64,000 nucleotides of DNA from Pseudogemmobacter sp044142105 (GCF_044142105.1 NZ_JBGTYM010000001.1:434001-498000); one strand, 5' to 3'; counted from the stretch's first letter, positions 17,324-25,762 are shown. The notes: generated from the letters alone by a model not told the origin. Made by a program: numbers and translations.

Positions 17324-17725
17324 GTGAAAGTCCTCTCACTCGTCTGCGCCTTCGTCGCTACCCCGGCCCTGGCCGATGATTACGTCGCCTTCCATTCGCC
17401 CTCGGGCAATATCCATTGCGCGATCATGACCGGCTCTTTCTCCGAGGCGCGCTGCGACATTTTCGAGTATACCCCCAGCTTCCGCAAACGCCCGGCCGAT
17501 TGCGATCTGGAATGGGGCCCGGCCTTCGCGGTGGATGCGCAGGGCAAGGGCTATGTCGCCTGCGTCGGCGATACGGTGGCCGATCCGAACGGCTTTGTGC
17601 TGGATTACGGCAAGTCCTTCAGCTTGGGCGCCTATACCTGCACCTCGGAAAAGTCGGGCATGACCTGCACCAATGGACTGGGCCATGGATTCAAGGTCGC
17701 CAAGGCCAAGCAATCCGTGTTCTAG
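17324..17725 (+). CDS. Small secreted Cys-rich protein (DUF6636-like)
   Basis: A 133-residue exported protein. The GTG start at 17324 is chosen because AGGAG lies at 17313-17317 with six bases spacing and it gives a short signal peptide (VKVLSLVCAFVATPALA before DDYVAF). The mature part has FHSPSGNIHCAIM, a cluster of cysteines (SEARCDIFEYT, RPADCDLEWG, YVACVGDT, YTCTSEKSGMTCTNGLGHGF) likely forming disulfides in the periplasm, and a C-terminal FKVAKAKQSVF. This pattern fits the DUF6636 family. The role is unknown. Confidence 0.75.
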   Translation: MKVLSLVCAFVATPALADDYVAFHSPSGNIHCAIMTGSFSEARCDIFEYTPSFRKRPADCDLEWGPAFAVDAQGKGYVACVGDTVADPNGFVLDYGKSFSLGAYTCTSEKSGMTCTNGLGHGFKVAKAKQSVF

Positions 17726-17924
17726 CGCCTGTTTGCACCGGTCGCCGGATCGGCTAGGCTGGGGTAGGTTCCGCTTGCCGCACAGGGAAGGCCCGCCGTG
17801 AAGGCCACGCACCGAAGCATCTGAAGACGGTCCCGCGCCACTGGCCGGGGCATCACCGCGCCGCCCCCTGGCGGCGTGCGGGGTTCGCCTATGGGCGGAC
17901 AGTCTTCTTCCCTGAAAGATGCAA

Positions 17925-18560
17925 ATGGAAAATGCCTTCGAAAGCCCGTTTCTGGGCGTGACACTGGACCGGCAGGTCCGCAATCCCAACATCCTGGTCG
18001 GGCGCTACAGCTATTATTCCGGCTATTACCACCGCCACAGCTTCGACGATTGTGCCCGCTATCTGCTGCCCGATCCGGGCGTGGACCGGCTGGTGATCGG
18101 CAGTTTCTGCTCGATCGGTTCGGGCGCGGCCTTCATCATGGCCGGCAATCAGGGCCACAGGCAGGATTGGATCAGCAGCTTTCCCTTCTTCTGGATGCCC
18201 GAGATCCCGGCCTTTGCAGGCGCCGAGAACGGGTTTCTGCCCGCGGGCGATACGGTGATCGGCAACGATGTCTGGATCGGCTCAGAGGCGATCATCATGC
18301 CGGGGGTCACGGTCGGCGATGGCGCGGTGATCGGCACCCGCGCCCTGGTGACCCGCGATGTCGCGCCCTATGCGATCGTCGGCGGCAATCCTGCACGCGA
18401 GATCCGGCGCAGGTTCGATCCCCCGACTGTCGATCTGCTGCTTGAAATGCGCTGGTGGGACTGGAGCGAGGACCAACTGCGCGCGGCTATGCCGCTTCTG
18501 ACCAGCGGCGCGGTCGAGGCGCTGTACGCGCGTTGGCGCGATCATATCCGCAAGATGTAA
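17925..18560 (+). CDS. catB: Type B (CatB) chloramphenicol O-acetyltransferase
   Basis: A 211-residue xenobiotic acetyltransferase with a left-handed beta-helix. Nearly the whole sequence follows the CatB pattern: FESPFLGVTLDRQVRNPNI, VGRYSYYSGYYHRHSFDDC, LVIGSFCSIGSGAAFIMAGN, NQGHRQDW with the catalytic histidine, GDTVIGNDVWIGSEA, and PYAIVGGNPAREIRRRF. These enzymes acetylate chloramphenicol using acetyl-CoA. Chromosomal alphaproteobacterial copies may act on other substrates, so resistance is possible but not shown. ATG 17925 matches the family start; 17919 is an alternative. No mobile element is seen nearby. Confidence 0.93.
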   Translation: MENAFESPFLGVTLDRQVRNPNILVGRYSYYSGYYHRHSFDDCARYLLPDPGVDRLVIGSFCSIGSGAAFIMAGNQGHRQDWISSFPFFWMPEIPAFAGAENGFLPAGDTVIGNDVWIGSEAIIMPGVTVGDGAVIGTRALVTRDVAPYAIVGGNPAREIRRRFDPPTVDLLLEMRWWDWSEDQLRAAMPLLTSGAVEALYARWRDHIRKM

Positions 18561-18587
18561 GGTGCCGAAGGCCTCGGGCCGGGCCTC

Positions 18588-18613
18588 GGGGGGCAGATCA
18601 GGCTTTGCCCCCC
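18588..18613. terminator. Hairpin after catB
   Basis: GGGGGGCA at 18588-18595 pairs with TGCCCCCC at 18606-18613 across a 10-base loop, 28 bases after the catB stop. There is no T tract, so it is a candidate terminator or transcript-end structure by position only. Confidence 0.5.
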
Positions 18614-18716
18614 CGATCCGTCCCGGCCGCAGGTTTTGGATGCACGGCAGGGCTGGCGCAGATTTGATCAAACGGTTAGAGTATTCTGACTGACGATTCA
18701 ATCAGGGAGATTCCCC

Positions 18717-20135
18717 ATGACCGCCCCCCAGGCCCTGGCCCGGCCCGCCTCGAACCTGTCGCCCGAAACCCTGTGGGAGATGGACCGTCGACATGTCCTG
18801 CACCCCTGGGCCAATTTCGGCCCCTTCGAAGCCGAAGGATCTCTGGTGATCGAGCGCGGCGAGGGCGCCTGGCTCTGGGACGCGTCGGGGAAACGCTATC
18901 TCGATGCCGTGGGCGGCATGTGGTGCACCAATATCGGCCTTGGTCGCAAGGAAGTGGCGCAGGCCATGGCCGAACAGGCCGAGCAGCTGGCCTTCTGCAA
19001 CACCTTCGTCGACATGACCAATGGCCCTTCGGCGCGTCTGGCCGCCGAACTCGCCGCCCGCGCGCCGGGCGATCTGAACCGTGTCCATTTCACCACCTGC
19101 GGCTCGACCGCCGTCGACACCGCCGCCCGCATGGTCTGGTATTACCAGCACGCCATGGGCCGCCCGCAAAAGACCGATATCGTGGCGCGCGAGAACAGCT
19201 ATCACGGCGCGACCTTCCTGACCCAATCCATCGGCAAGCGCCCCGGCGACCGGGTCGAGGAATTCCGCTACAAGACCGATGGCATCCATCACCTGTCCTG
19301 CCCCGATCCCTATCGCCGCCCCGAAGGCATGAGCGAGGCCGCATTCTGCGATGCGCTGGTCGCCGAATTTGAGGCCCTGATCGCCCGCATCGGCGCAGAC
19401 CGCATCGGCGGCTTCTTCGCCGAGCCGATCCAGGCCTCGGGCGGGGTGATCTTGCCGCCCGAAGGCTATCTGCGCCGCATGGCCGATCTTTGCCGTCAGC
19501 ATGACATCCTGTTCATCGCCGATGAGGTTGTCACCGCTTTCGGTCGCCTTGGCCACTGGTTCGCCGCCGAGGCCGAGTTCGGCGTCATCCCCGACATGAT
19601 CACCTGTGCCAAGGGCCTGTCGGCCGCGTATGTGCCCCTTGGCGCGGTGATCTTCTCCGACCGGATCTGGCAGGCGATGGCGCAGGTGGGGGGGCGCTGG
19701 TTCACCAGCGGTTTCACCTATTCCGGCCATCCGGTCGCCTGCGCCGCCAGCCTCAAGGTGATCGAGATCATGGAACGCGAGGATCTGCTCGCGAACGCTG
19801 CCCGCGTCGGCGCCTATCTTCAGGACAGGCTCAAGCCGCTCGAGGATCTGCCGCTGGTCGGCCAGGTCCGGGGCAGGGGCCTGATGCTCTGCGTCGAGAA
19901 CGTGGCCGACAAGGCGACCAAGCAACCCTTGCCCGATGGCGCGAACGAATCGAAGCGCATCTCCAACGCCGCCGAGGCGATGGGCCTTCTGGTCCGCCCG
20001 ATCGGCCACCTCAACGTGATGTCGCCGCCGCTGACCCTGACCGAGACGCAGGCTGACCAGATCGCCGACACGCTGCACCGTGCCATCCGGCAGGTGACGG
20101 ACGAACTGGTCCGCGAAGGCCATCGCATCGGCTGA
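18717..20135 (+). CDS. Class III (omega) aminotransferase, probably polyamine/omega-amino acid
   Basis: A 472-residue PLP-dependent class III aminotransferase. Signature elements are YLDAVGGMWCTNIG, FTTCGSTAVDTAARMVWYY (phosphate-binding loop), AEPIQASGGVILPPEGYL, and DEVVTAFGRLGHWFAAE followed by the PLP lysine in ITCAKGLSAAYVPLGAV. It resembles omega-amino acid:pyruvate and putrescine:pyruvate (SpuC-like) transaminases. Agmatinase is the next gene on the same strand, which suggests that putrescine or 4-guanidinobutyrate-type amines are the substrate; this is inference. GGGAGA precedes ATG 18717. The 198-base gap to agmatinase holds a repeat array. Confidence 0.88.
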   Translation: MTAPQALARPASNLSPETLWEMDRRHVLHPWANFGPFEAEGSLVIERGEGAWLWDASGKRYLDAVGGMWCTNIGLGRKEVAQAMAEQAEQLAFCNTFVDMTNGPSARLAAELAARAPGDLNRVHFTTCGSTAVDTAARMVWYYQHAMGRPQKTDIVARENSYHGATFLTQSIGKRPGDRVEEFRYKTDGIHHLSCPDPYRRPEGMSEAAFCDALVAEFEALIARIGADRIGGFFAEPIQASGGVILPPEGYLRRMADLCRQHDILFIADEVVTAFGRLGHWFAAEAEFGVIPDMITCAKGLSAAYVPLGAVIFSDRIWQAMAQVGGRWFTSGFTYSGHPVACAASLKVIEIMEREDLLANAARVGAYLQDRLKPLEDLPLVGQVRGRGLMLCVENVADKATKQPLPDGANESKRISNAAEAMGLLVRPIGHLNVMSPPLTLTETQADQIADTLHRAIRQVTDELVREGHRIG

Positions 20136-20215
20136 GGCGGTTGACAAAGGGCTCCGGGCAGGCTTCCTTGCCCGGACCCGGATCCGCGCGTCTCCGGCCC
20201 CGTTTGGCGAAAACG

Positions 20216-20270
20216 GCAAGACCTTTGGAAGACGATCGGAAGACGTTTGGAAGACAAACGGAAGACGGTC
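20216..20270. repeat. 11-bp-period direct repeat array (GGAAGAC) before agmatinase
   Basis: Four exact GGAAGAC copies start at 20227, 20238, 20249 and 20260, each exactly 11 bp apart, with a fifth one-mismatch copy (GCAAGAC) at 20216 on the same phase. The spacers alternate, so a 22-bp unit (TTTGGAAGAC plus a second half starting CGGAAGAC) is also visible. One-turn spacing puts every copy on the same DNA face, as in cooperative direct-repeat operators. It ends 64 bases before the speB start. No family is known to me for this motif. Confidence 0.8.
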
Positions 20271-20333
20271 CTTTCCGGGGCTGTCCGGCCTGGGGGGCAA
20301 TGACAGCGCGCCTTCTGTATCCCGAGAATTCCC

Positions 20334-21299
20334 ATGCCCCTGGAAGATGCCAAGACGCAGGTCGACACCGCTTTCACCCGCAAGGGCCTGCGCGGCTATG
20401 CCTTTGAAAACGCGTTCGGAGGAGCAACCTCCTTCCTGCGCCGCAGCTATACGAAAGACCTGACCGGCGTCGATCTTGCGGTGACCGGCGTTCCCTTCGA
20501 TCAGGCGGTGACGCACCGCACCGGCACCCGCTTCGGCCCCCGCGCCATCCGCGAGGCCTCCAGTCTCCAGCCCTATGATCCCCCGCATGGATGGCCAACC
20601 AACCCGTTGGAAGAGCTGAATATTATCGACTACGGTGATCTTGCTTTCGACTATGCGAAAGTGGCGGATTTCCCCGAAATCCTGACCGATCACATCCGCA
20701 AAATCCTCGCCGCAGGCGCCGGAACCGTCACCCTTGGCGGCGATCACTACATCACCTTCCCCATCCTCAAGGCCTATGCCGAAAAGTTCGGACCGCTGGG
20801 GGTGATCCATTTCGACGCGCATTCCGACCTCTGGCCCGATGACGACCTGACCCGCATCGACCACGGCACGATGCTCTACAAGGCGGTTAAGACCGGGCTG
20901 GTAGACCCAAAGCGCTCGGTCCAGATCGGCATCCGCACCACCACCGAAGACTACCTCGGCGTCCATGTCATCGACGCGCGCGAAGTGCATGAAAAAGGCG
21001 TCGCAGCAGCGGTGGCGAAGGCAAAGGACATCGTCGGCGACAAGCCGACCTATGTCACCTTCGACATCGACTGTCTCGATCCTGCCTTCGCGCCCGGCAC
21101 CGGCACCCCGGTCTGGGGCGGGCTGGCAAGCTGGCAGGCAGCGGCGATGCTGCGCGATCTTGCCGGTGTCAATATGGTGGGCGGCGACATTGTCGAGGTC
21201 TCGCCGCCCTATGACACCACGGGTGCCACCGCCATCGCTGGCGCCCATGTCGCCTATGAGCTGATCTGCCTCTATCACTGGGCAAAGACACAAAGATGA
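20334..21299 (+). CDS. speB: Agmatinase (ureohydrolase family)
   Basis: A 321-residue Mn-dependent ureohydrolase. All metal-binding motifs are present: GGDHYITFP, IHFDAHSD and VTFDIDCLDPAFAPGTGTP, plus GGDIVEVSPPYDTTG near the end. The family cleaves agmatine to putrescine and urea; guanidinobutyrase or guanidinopropionase activity is an alternative for this clade. The protein lies downstream of a class III transaminase, consistent with amine catabolism. The gene is preceded by an 11-bp-period repeat array that may control it. Its stop overlaps the next gene by ATGA. Confidence 0.93.
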   Translation: MPLEDAKTQVDTAFTRKGLRGYAFENAFGGATSFLRRSYTKDLTGVDLAVTGVPFDQAVTHRTGTRFGPRAIREASSLQPYDPPHGWPTNPLEELNIIDYGDLAFDYAKVADFPEILTDHIRKILAAGAGTVTLGGDHYITFPILKAYAEKFGPLGVIHFDAHSDLWPDDDLTRIDHGTMLYKAVKTGLVDPKRSVQIGIRTTTEDYLGVHVIDAREVHEKGVAAAVAKAKDIVGDKPTYVTFDIDCLDPAFAPGTGTPVWGGLASWQAAAMLRDLAGVNMVGGDIVEVSPPYDTTGATAIAGAHVAYELICLYHWAKTQR

Positions 21300-21736
21300 G
21301 CGCCCGCGGCATCCTCGCGACGGTGGTGCTGCTGGCGGCAGGCGGGGCGGGTTACATCCGCTTCGCCCCTTCGGACCCCGCCCTCTGGCATGTCTCGCCG
21401 CCCGAGGCGCTGTTCCGGGACCTGCCGAGCGACAGGGTGCAAGCCCTTGAAGGCGCTGCCGTTCTTCGCATCTCTTCTCAGCGTGGCGGGACCGAAGATC
21501 TGCTCGCGAGACTCGATGCCATCGCCCTTGCCACCGCCCGCACCACGCGCCTTGCGGGCAGCCCCGCGACGGACCGCATCACCTGGATCACCCGCTCCGC
21601 GCTCTGGGGCTTTCCCGATTACACCACCGCCGAGGCGCATCCCGATGGCCTGCGTCTCTATGCCCGGCTCCGCTTTGGCCGTTCGGATTTCGGCGTCAAC
21701 GCCGCCCGCCTGACCGACTGGCTCTCGCGCCTCTAG
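21296..21736 (+). CDS. DUF1499 domain protein
   Basis: A 146-residue protein with one N-terminal hydrophobic segment (ILATVVLLAAGGAGYIRFAP) likely acting as membrane anchor or uncleaved signal. A DUF1499 domain follows (RTTRLAGSPATDRITWITRSALWGFPDYTTAE, then RLRFGRSDFGVNAARLTDWLSRL). The domain is widespread in alphaproteobacteria and plants, and its biochemical role is unknown. It overlaps speB by four bases, suggesting co-translation, but no functional link to agmatine is evident. Confidence 0.85.
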   Translation: MSARGILATVVLLAAGGAGYIRFAPSDPALWHVSPPEALFRDLPSDRVQALEGAAVLRISSQRGGTEDLLARLDAIALATARTTRLAGSPATDRITWITRSALWGFPDYTTAEAHPDGLRLYARLRFGRSDFGVNAARLTDWLSRL

Positions 21737-21860
21737 GCCCTTGCTTGGCGCAAGCGCCATAGGCCCGGGGCCGCCGCGGGTTCAGGTCCCATGGCAAAGG
21801 ACTAAGCCACGGGTTTTCCTCCTCTTGACCGGTCTCCCGATCCGCGCCAGACAACCGCCC

Positions 21861-22916
21861 ATGGTTCCGCTAGACAAACTCGCCCAGATCACCCAGCGCT
21901 TCGAATTCGTCGAGGCCAAGCTCAATGCCGGCGCCAGCCCGGCCGAGATCGCGTCGCTTAGCCGCGAATATTCCGAGCTGAAGCCGGTGGCCGAAGAAAT
22001 TGCCGCCTATCGCCAGGCGCTGACCGATCTGTCGGATGCCGAGGCCATGCTGGCCGATCCCGAGATGCGCGCGCTTGCCGAGGACGAGCTGCCCCGCCTG
22101 AAAGACGCCATCCCCGCGATGGAAGATCGTCTCCGCATCGCGCTTCTGCCCAAGGATGCGGCTGACGCGCGGCCCGCGATCCTGGAAATCCGTCCCGGCA
22201 CCGGCGGCGACGAGGCCGCCTTGTTCGCGGGCGATCTTGCCCGGATGTATCAGCGCTACGCCGAGACGATGGGATGGAAGTTCGAGGTAATTTCCGAACA
22301 ATCCGGGGAACTTGGCGGGCTCAAGGAATTCACTGCCCATGTTCAGGGCGAGGGCGTCTATGCCCGCCTCAAATATGAATCCGGCGTCCATCGTGTCCAG
22401 CGCGTGCCGGAAACCGAAGCCCAGGGCCGCATCCACACCTCTGCCGCGACCGTCGCGGTCCTGCCCGAGGCGGAAGAGGTCGATATCGACATTCCCGCCT
22501 CCGACATCCGCATCGACACGATGCGCAGCAGCGGCGCGGGTGGCCAGCACGTCAACACCACCGATTCCGCCGTGCGGATCACCCATATTCCCACCGGCAC
22601 GGTCGTCACCTCGTCTGAAAAGTCGCAGCACCAGAACCGCGCCATCGCCATGCAGGTCCTTCGCGCGCGCCTTTACGAGATGGAACGGGAGCGCATCCAC
22701 AGCGAGCGTGCCGCCGACCGCAAATCGCAAGTGGGCTCGGGCGACCGCAGCGAACGCATCCGCACCTACAACTTCCCGCAGGGCCGGATGACCGATCACC
22801 GCATCAACCTTACGCTCTATGCGCTTGACCGCATCATTCAGGGCGACCTGACCGAGGTGGTCGATGCGCTGATCGCCCATGATCAGGCGGCGAAACTGGC
22901 CGAGATGGAGGCATGA
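21861..22916 (+). CDS. prfA: Peptide chain release factor 1
   Basis: A 351-residue class I release factor that reads UAA/UAG. The peptidyl-hydrolysis motif is SGAGGQHVNTTDSAVR (GGQ near residue 230). The stop-codon reading PxT tripeptide is PET in RVPETEAQGRIHTSAATVAVLPE, where RF1 has this motif and RF2 has SPF. The N-terminal helical domain and the C-terminal RTYNFPQGRMTDHRIN segment are intact. ATG 21861 fits the family start MVPLDKL; the longer upstream frame is unlikely. It overlaps prmC (ATGA), whose product methylates the GGQ glutamine. Confidence 0.97.
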   Translation: MVPLDKLAQITQRFEFVEAKLNAGASPAEIASLSREYSELKPVAEEIAAYRQALTDLSDAEAMLADPEMRALAEDELPRLKDAIPAMEDRLRIALLPKDAADARPAILEIRPGTGGDEAALFAGDLARMYQRYAETMGWKFEVISEQSGELGGLKEFTAHVQGEGVYARLKYESGVHRVQRVPETEAQGRIHTSAATVAVLPEAEEVDIDIPASDIRIDTMRSSGAGGQHVNTTDSAVRITHIPTGTVVTSSEKSQHQNRAIAMQVLRARLYEMERERIHSERAADRKSQVGSGDRSERIRTYNFPQGRMTDHRINLTLYALDRIIQGDLTEVVDALIAHDQAAKLAEMEA

Positions 22917-23755
22917 CCGGCGCCGAGGCGCTGCGCGCGGCGATCCCGCGCCTGTGGGCGGCAGGGGTGGAAGACCCGGTCCGCGACGCCCGGATTCTCC
23001 TTGCCCATGTCCTGCGGATCGGCACCGACCTGTTGATCCGCGATCTGCCCAACACGCTGACTGCGGCACAAGTCGCGGCCTTCGAACGCGCGGTGGATGC
23101 CCGCGAAGCCCGTCAGCCGGTCTCTCAAATCACCGGTCTGCGCTGGTTCTGGAGCTATCCGTTCCTGGTGACGAGCGACACGCTCGACCCGCGCCCGGAT
23201 ACGGAAACGCTGGTGATCGAGGCCCTGTCGGCGCGCTTCGACCGTATGCTGGATCTTGGAACAGGGACGGGGTGCATCCTGCTGACCTGCCTGCTGGAAA
23301 CCGGCAGATCGACCGGGATCGGCGGTGACAGTTCAGAAGCGGCGCTCGAGGTTGCAAGGCAGAATGCCCTTCGCCTTTCGGTCCAGGACCGCGCCGAGTT
23401 CCGCCGTCTCGATTGGACCGAACCGGGCTGGGCCGATGGGCTTGGCCGTTTCGATCTTGTGGTCTCGAACCCGCCCTATATCGCCAGCGCCGAGATGGAG
23501 GGTCTTGCCCCCGAAGTCCGCGACTGGGAACCGCGCCAGGCCCTGACCGACGGGGCTGACGGCCTGACCGCCTATCGCGCCATCGCGGAAGGCCTGCCAA
23601 CCCTGCTTGCTTCGGGCGGGCGGGTGCTTCTGGAAATCGGCCCGACCCAGGGTCAGGCGGTCGCCACGCTTCTGGGCAGGGTCGGCCTTGTCGATAGTCG
23701 CATCCTGCCCGATCTTGACGGCAGGGACCGCGTGGTCGCCGCCCGCGCGCCGTGA
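22913..23755 (+). CDS. prmC: Release factor glutamine N5-methyltransferase
   Basis: A 280-residue SAM-dependent methyltransferase that methylates the GGQ glutamine of RF1/RF2. The N-terminal helical domain carries substrate-recognition residues (VRDARILLAHVL). The Rossmann core begins with LDLGTGTGCILLTCL and contains the N-P-P-Y catalytic motif in FDLVVSNPPYIASAEM, followed by ALTDGADGLTAYRAIAEG. The usual pairing with prfA and the 4-base overlap support the call. The 255 bases after its stop, to the DUF4167 gene, contain nothing I recognise as a gene or clear terminator. Confidence 0.96.
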   Translation: MTGAEALRAAIPRLWAAGVEDPVRDARILLAHVLRIGTDLLIRDLPNTLTAAQVAAFERAVDAREARQPVSQITGLRWFWSYPFLVTSDTLDPRPDTETLVIEALSARFDRMLDLGTGTGCILLTCLLETGRSTGIGGDSSEAALEVARQNALRLSVQDRAEFRRLDWTEPGWADGLGRFDLVVSNPPYIASAEMEGLAPEVRDWEPRQALTDGADGLTAYRAIAEGLPTLLASGGRVLLEIGPTQGQAVATLLGRVGLVDSRILPDLDGRDRVVAARAP

Positions 23756-24010
23756 TGCCGCAGGCCCAGCCGCTCCGGGCGTGACCCCTTGGCAAGAGCC
23801 CCGCGATTTTCCGCGTTATTCGCCGATTTGTCCCAGAATCTCCTTGCCACACAGGTCCGCGCGTGATTTAGACCATCTCATGCGGCTGGCTTCTGGCGCC
23901 TTCCCTGTCCCGACCGCCGTATCAACCTGATCCCGCCTTGCTCTCCCGTTGGCCGCTTCTGTCGGCCGGTTCGATGGGCCAAAGGCGGATCGCATTGATC
24001 AAAGGCACAG

Positions 24011-24922
24011 ATGCGCTCTTCCAAGAAACGCTCGCGTTCCAGCCAGAACCGCCCGCGCACCCTCGGCAACATCGTCAACCGCGTCTTCGACAGCTCCGGC
24101 CCCGAAGGCAAGGTGCGCGGCACCCCGCAGCAGATCATCGAGAAATACCAGATGCTCGCCCGCGATGCCCAGCTGAGCAATGACCGCGTGGCGGCCGAGA
24201 ATTTCCTTCAGCATGCCGAGCATTACACCCGGATGCTGGCCGAGGCGCAGCGCGAGCTGGCCGCCGAGCAGGAGGCCCGTCAGCAGCAGTTCAATCAGAA
24301 CGGTGGCGCTGGCAACAACGGCAATGGCAATGGCAGCAACCGCGACTATCGCGAGCGCGGCGAATACCGCGACCGCAATGACCGCAGCGATTTCCGCGAT
24401 CCCGGCGCGCAGGACCAACCCTCGGTCGAGGGAATGGAACCCTCAGGCGGCGACAGCGGGCTTGTCGAGACCCCGGAAGCCCGTCGCCGCGACCGGCCTC
24501 AGGGGGATCGGCCGCAGGGAGACCGTCCCCAGGGCGATCGGCCCCAGGGCGACCGCCAGCAAGGTGACCGTCCCCAGGGCGAGCGTCCCCAAGGCGATCG
24601 TCCGCAAGGCGAACGCAAAGAGCGTCGCGACCGTGATTTCCGCCGCGACCGGGACGAGCGTCGCCGCGCCGAACAGCCCGAGGCGCAGCCCGAGCTGCCC
24701 GCCTTCATCACCGGCGCCGCGCCGGTCGAAGCGCCCGCCGCTGCCCCGGTTCCGCCCGCTCCCGCCTCGGTCGAGCCTGCGGCCGAAGCGCCCGCTGCCC
24801 CGGCGGAACCCGTAGCCGTAGCCGAAGCCGCACCCAAGGCCGCAAAGCCGCGCCGCACGCGCAAGCCTGCCGCTGCGGCCGAAGCGGCACCTTCGGGAGA
24901 TGCGTCGGAAGCTGCCGAATAA
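24011..24922 (+). CDS. DUF4167 domain protein with pentapeptide repeats
   Basis: A 303-residue basic, low-complexity protein. The conserved DUF4167 domain is residues 1-95 (RSSKKRSRSSQNRPRTLGNIVNRVFDS, GTPQQIIEKYQMLARDAQLSNDRVAAENFLQHAEHYTRML). A Gly/Asn-rich linker follows, then eight tandem pentapeptides of type G-D-R-P-Q and a highly charged Arg/Asp segment. The Ala/Pro/Glu-rich tail ends in a Lys/Arg patch (KAAKPRRTRKP). The composition suggests RNA or nucleic-acid binding, but no function is established for the family. It converges on rsmA with one base between stops. Confidence 0.88.
   Translation: MRSSKKRSRSSQNRPRTLGNIVNRVFDSSGPEGKVRGTPQQIIEKYQMLARDAQLSNDRVAAENFLQHAEHYTRMLAEAQRELAAEQEARQQQFNQNGGAGNNGNGNGSNRDYRERGEYRDRNDRSDFRDPGAQDQPSVEGMEPSGGDSGLVETPEARRRDRPQGDRPQGDRPQGDRPQGDRQQGDRPQGERPQGDRPQGERKERRDRDFRRDRDERRRAEQPEAQPELPAFITGAAPVEAPAAAPVPPAPASVEPAAEAPAAPAEPVAVAEAAPKAAKPRRTRKPAAAAEAAPSGDASEAAE
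24488..24607 (+). repeat. 15-bp coding tandem repeats (GDRPQ x8)
   Basis: Eight consecutive 15-base units encode RDRPQ, then GDRPQ/GDRQQ/GERPQ variants, inside the DUF4167 gene. Third-position differences between units show the array is not a very recent duplication, but slippage could vary the copy number. Confidence 0.85.
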
Positions 24923-24923
24923 G

Positions 24924-25757
24924 TCAGTAAAGCCGCGCCAGCGCGCAGAAGCTTTCCAGCGAGATCTCTTCAGCACGGGCCGTGGGGGCGATCCCTGCGG
25001 CCCGCAGCTTTTCCTCGACATCTGGTCCCAGAGCCTTGAGCGAGGACCGCAGCATCTTGCGGCGCTGGTTGAAGGCCATGGCCGTGATGCGCTGCAACAC
25101 CGCGCCGTCGCAGGGATAGCGCGGCGCCTCAAGACACTTCAGATGCACCACGGCGGAATGGACCTTGGGGGCGGGGGTAAAGGCTTCGGGCGGCAGATGC
25201 ATCACGATCTTCGGCTCGGCCCGCCACTGGGCCAGCAGCGCCAGTCGTCCGTAACGGTCGCTGCCGGGCTTTGCCACGATGCGTTCGGCCACTTCCTTCT
25301 GGAACATCAGCGTCAGACTGTCCCAGAAGGGTGGCCAGCTCGCGGGGGTCAGCCAGCGGATCAGAAGCTCGGTGCCGACATTATAGGGTAGGTTCGCCAC
25401 GACTTTCACAGGGGCAGACAGCTGCGCCGCCACATCCAGCTTCAGCGCATCGCCCAGCAGAGGCACCAGCCGCCCCGGATAATGCGCCGCGATCTCCTCC
25501 AGCGCGGGCAGGGCGCGCGGGTCCATCTCGACCGCCACCACCCGCCGTGCCCCTTCGGCCAGAAGGCCGCGGGTCAGACCGCCCGGGCCGGGGCCGACCT
25601 CCAGCACATCGCAGCCCGACAGATCGCCCGCGCATCGCGCGATCTTTGCTGTCAGGTTCAGGTCGAGCAGGAAATTCTGTCCGAGCTGCTTCTTCGCCAC
25701 CAGATCATGCGCGGCAATGACCTCGCGCAGGGGCGGCAAACCGTCGATCGTGGCCAT
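24924..25757 (-). CDS. rsmA: 16S rRNA (A1518/A1519) dimethyltransferase
   Basis: A 277-residue KsgA/RsmA enzyme that dimethylates two adjacent adenines in helix 45 of 16S rRNA. Motifs visible are KKQLGQNFLLDLNLTAKIA, the SAM site VLEVGPGPGGLTRGLL, VEMDPRALPAL, and the catalytic VVANLPYNVGTELL (N-L-P-Y). The C-terminal domain ends AEEISLESFCALARLY. ATG 25757 fits the family start; an in-frame ATG at 25775 belongs to the dispersed hairpin element just upstream. It is the last gene of the lptF-lptG-lptD-surA-pdxA-rsmA run. Confidence 0.96.
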   Translation of the reverse strand: MATIDGLPPLREVIAAHDLVAKKQLGQNFLLDLNLTAKIARCAGDLSGCDVLEVGPGPGGLTRGLLAEGARRVVAVEMDPRALPALEEIAAHYPGRLVPLLGDALKLDVAAQLSAPVKVVANLPYNVGTELLIRWLTPASWPPFWDSLTLMFQKEVAERIVAKPGSDRYGRLALLAQWRAEPKIVMHLPPEAFTPAPKVHSAVVHLKCLEAPRYPCDGAVLQRITAMAFNQRRKMLRSSLKALGPDVEEKLRAAGIAPTARAEEISLESFCALARLY

Positions 25758-25762
25758 GCTTC

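Noticed and set aside
18663..18672. TTTGATCAAA palindrome as an FNR box before the aminotransferase
   Set aside because: The half-sites have no four-base spacer, so it does not fit the TTGAT-N4-ATCAA arrangement.
20141..20407. 88-codon frame across the 11-bp repeat array
   Set aside because: Runs into the speB coding region in another frame. The repeat period of 11 is not a multiple of three, so it does not look like selected protein repeats.
18702..21293. 863-codon minus-strand open frame under the aminotransferase and agmatinase
   Set aside because: Spans two real genes and the repeat array between them, with no motif support.
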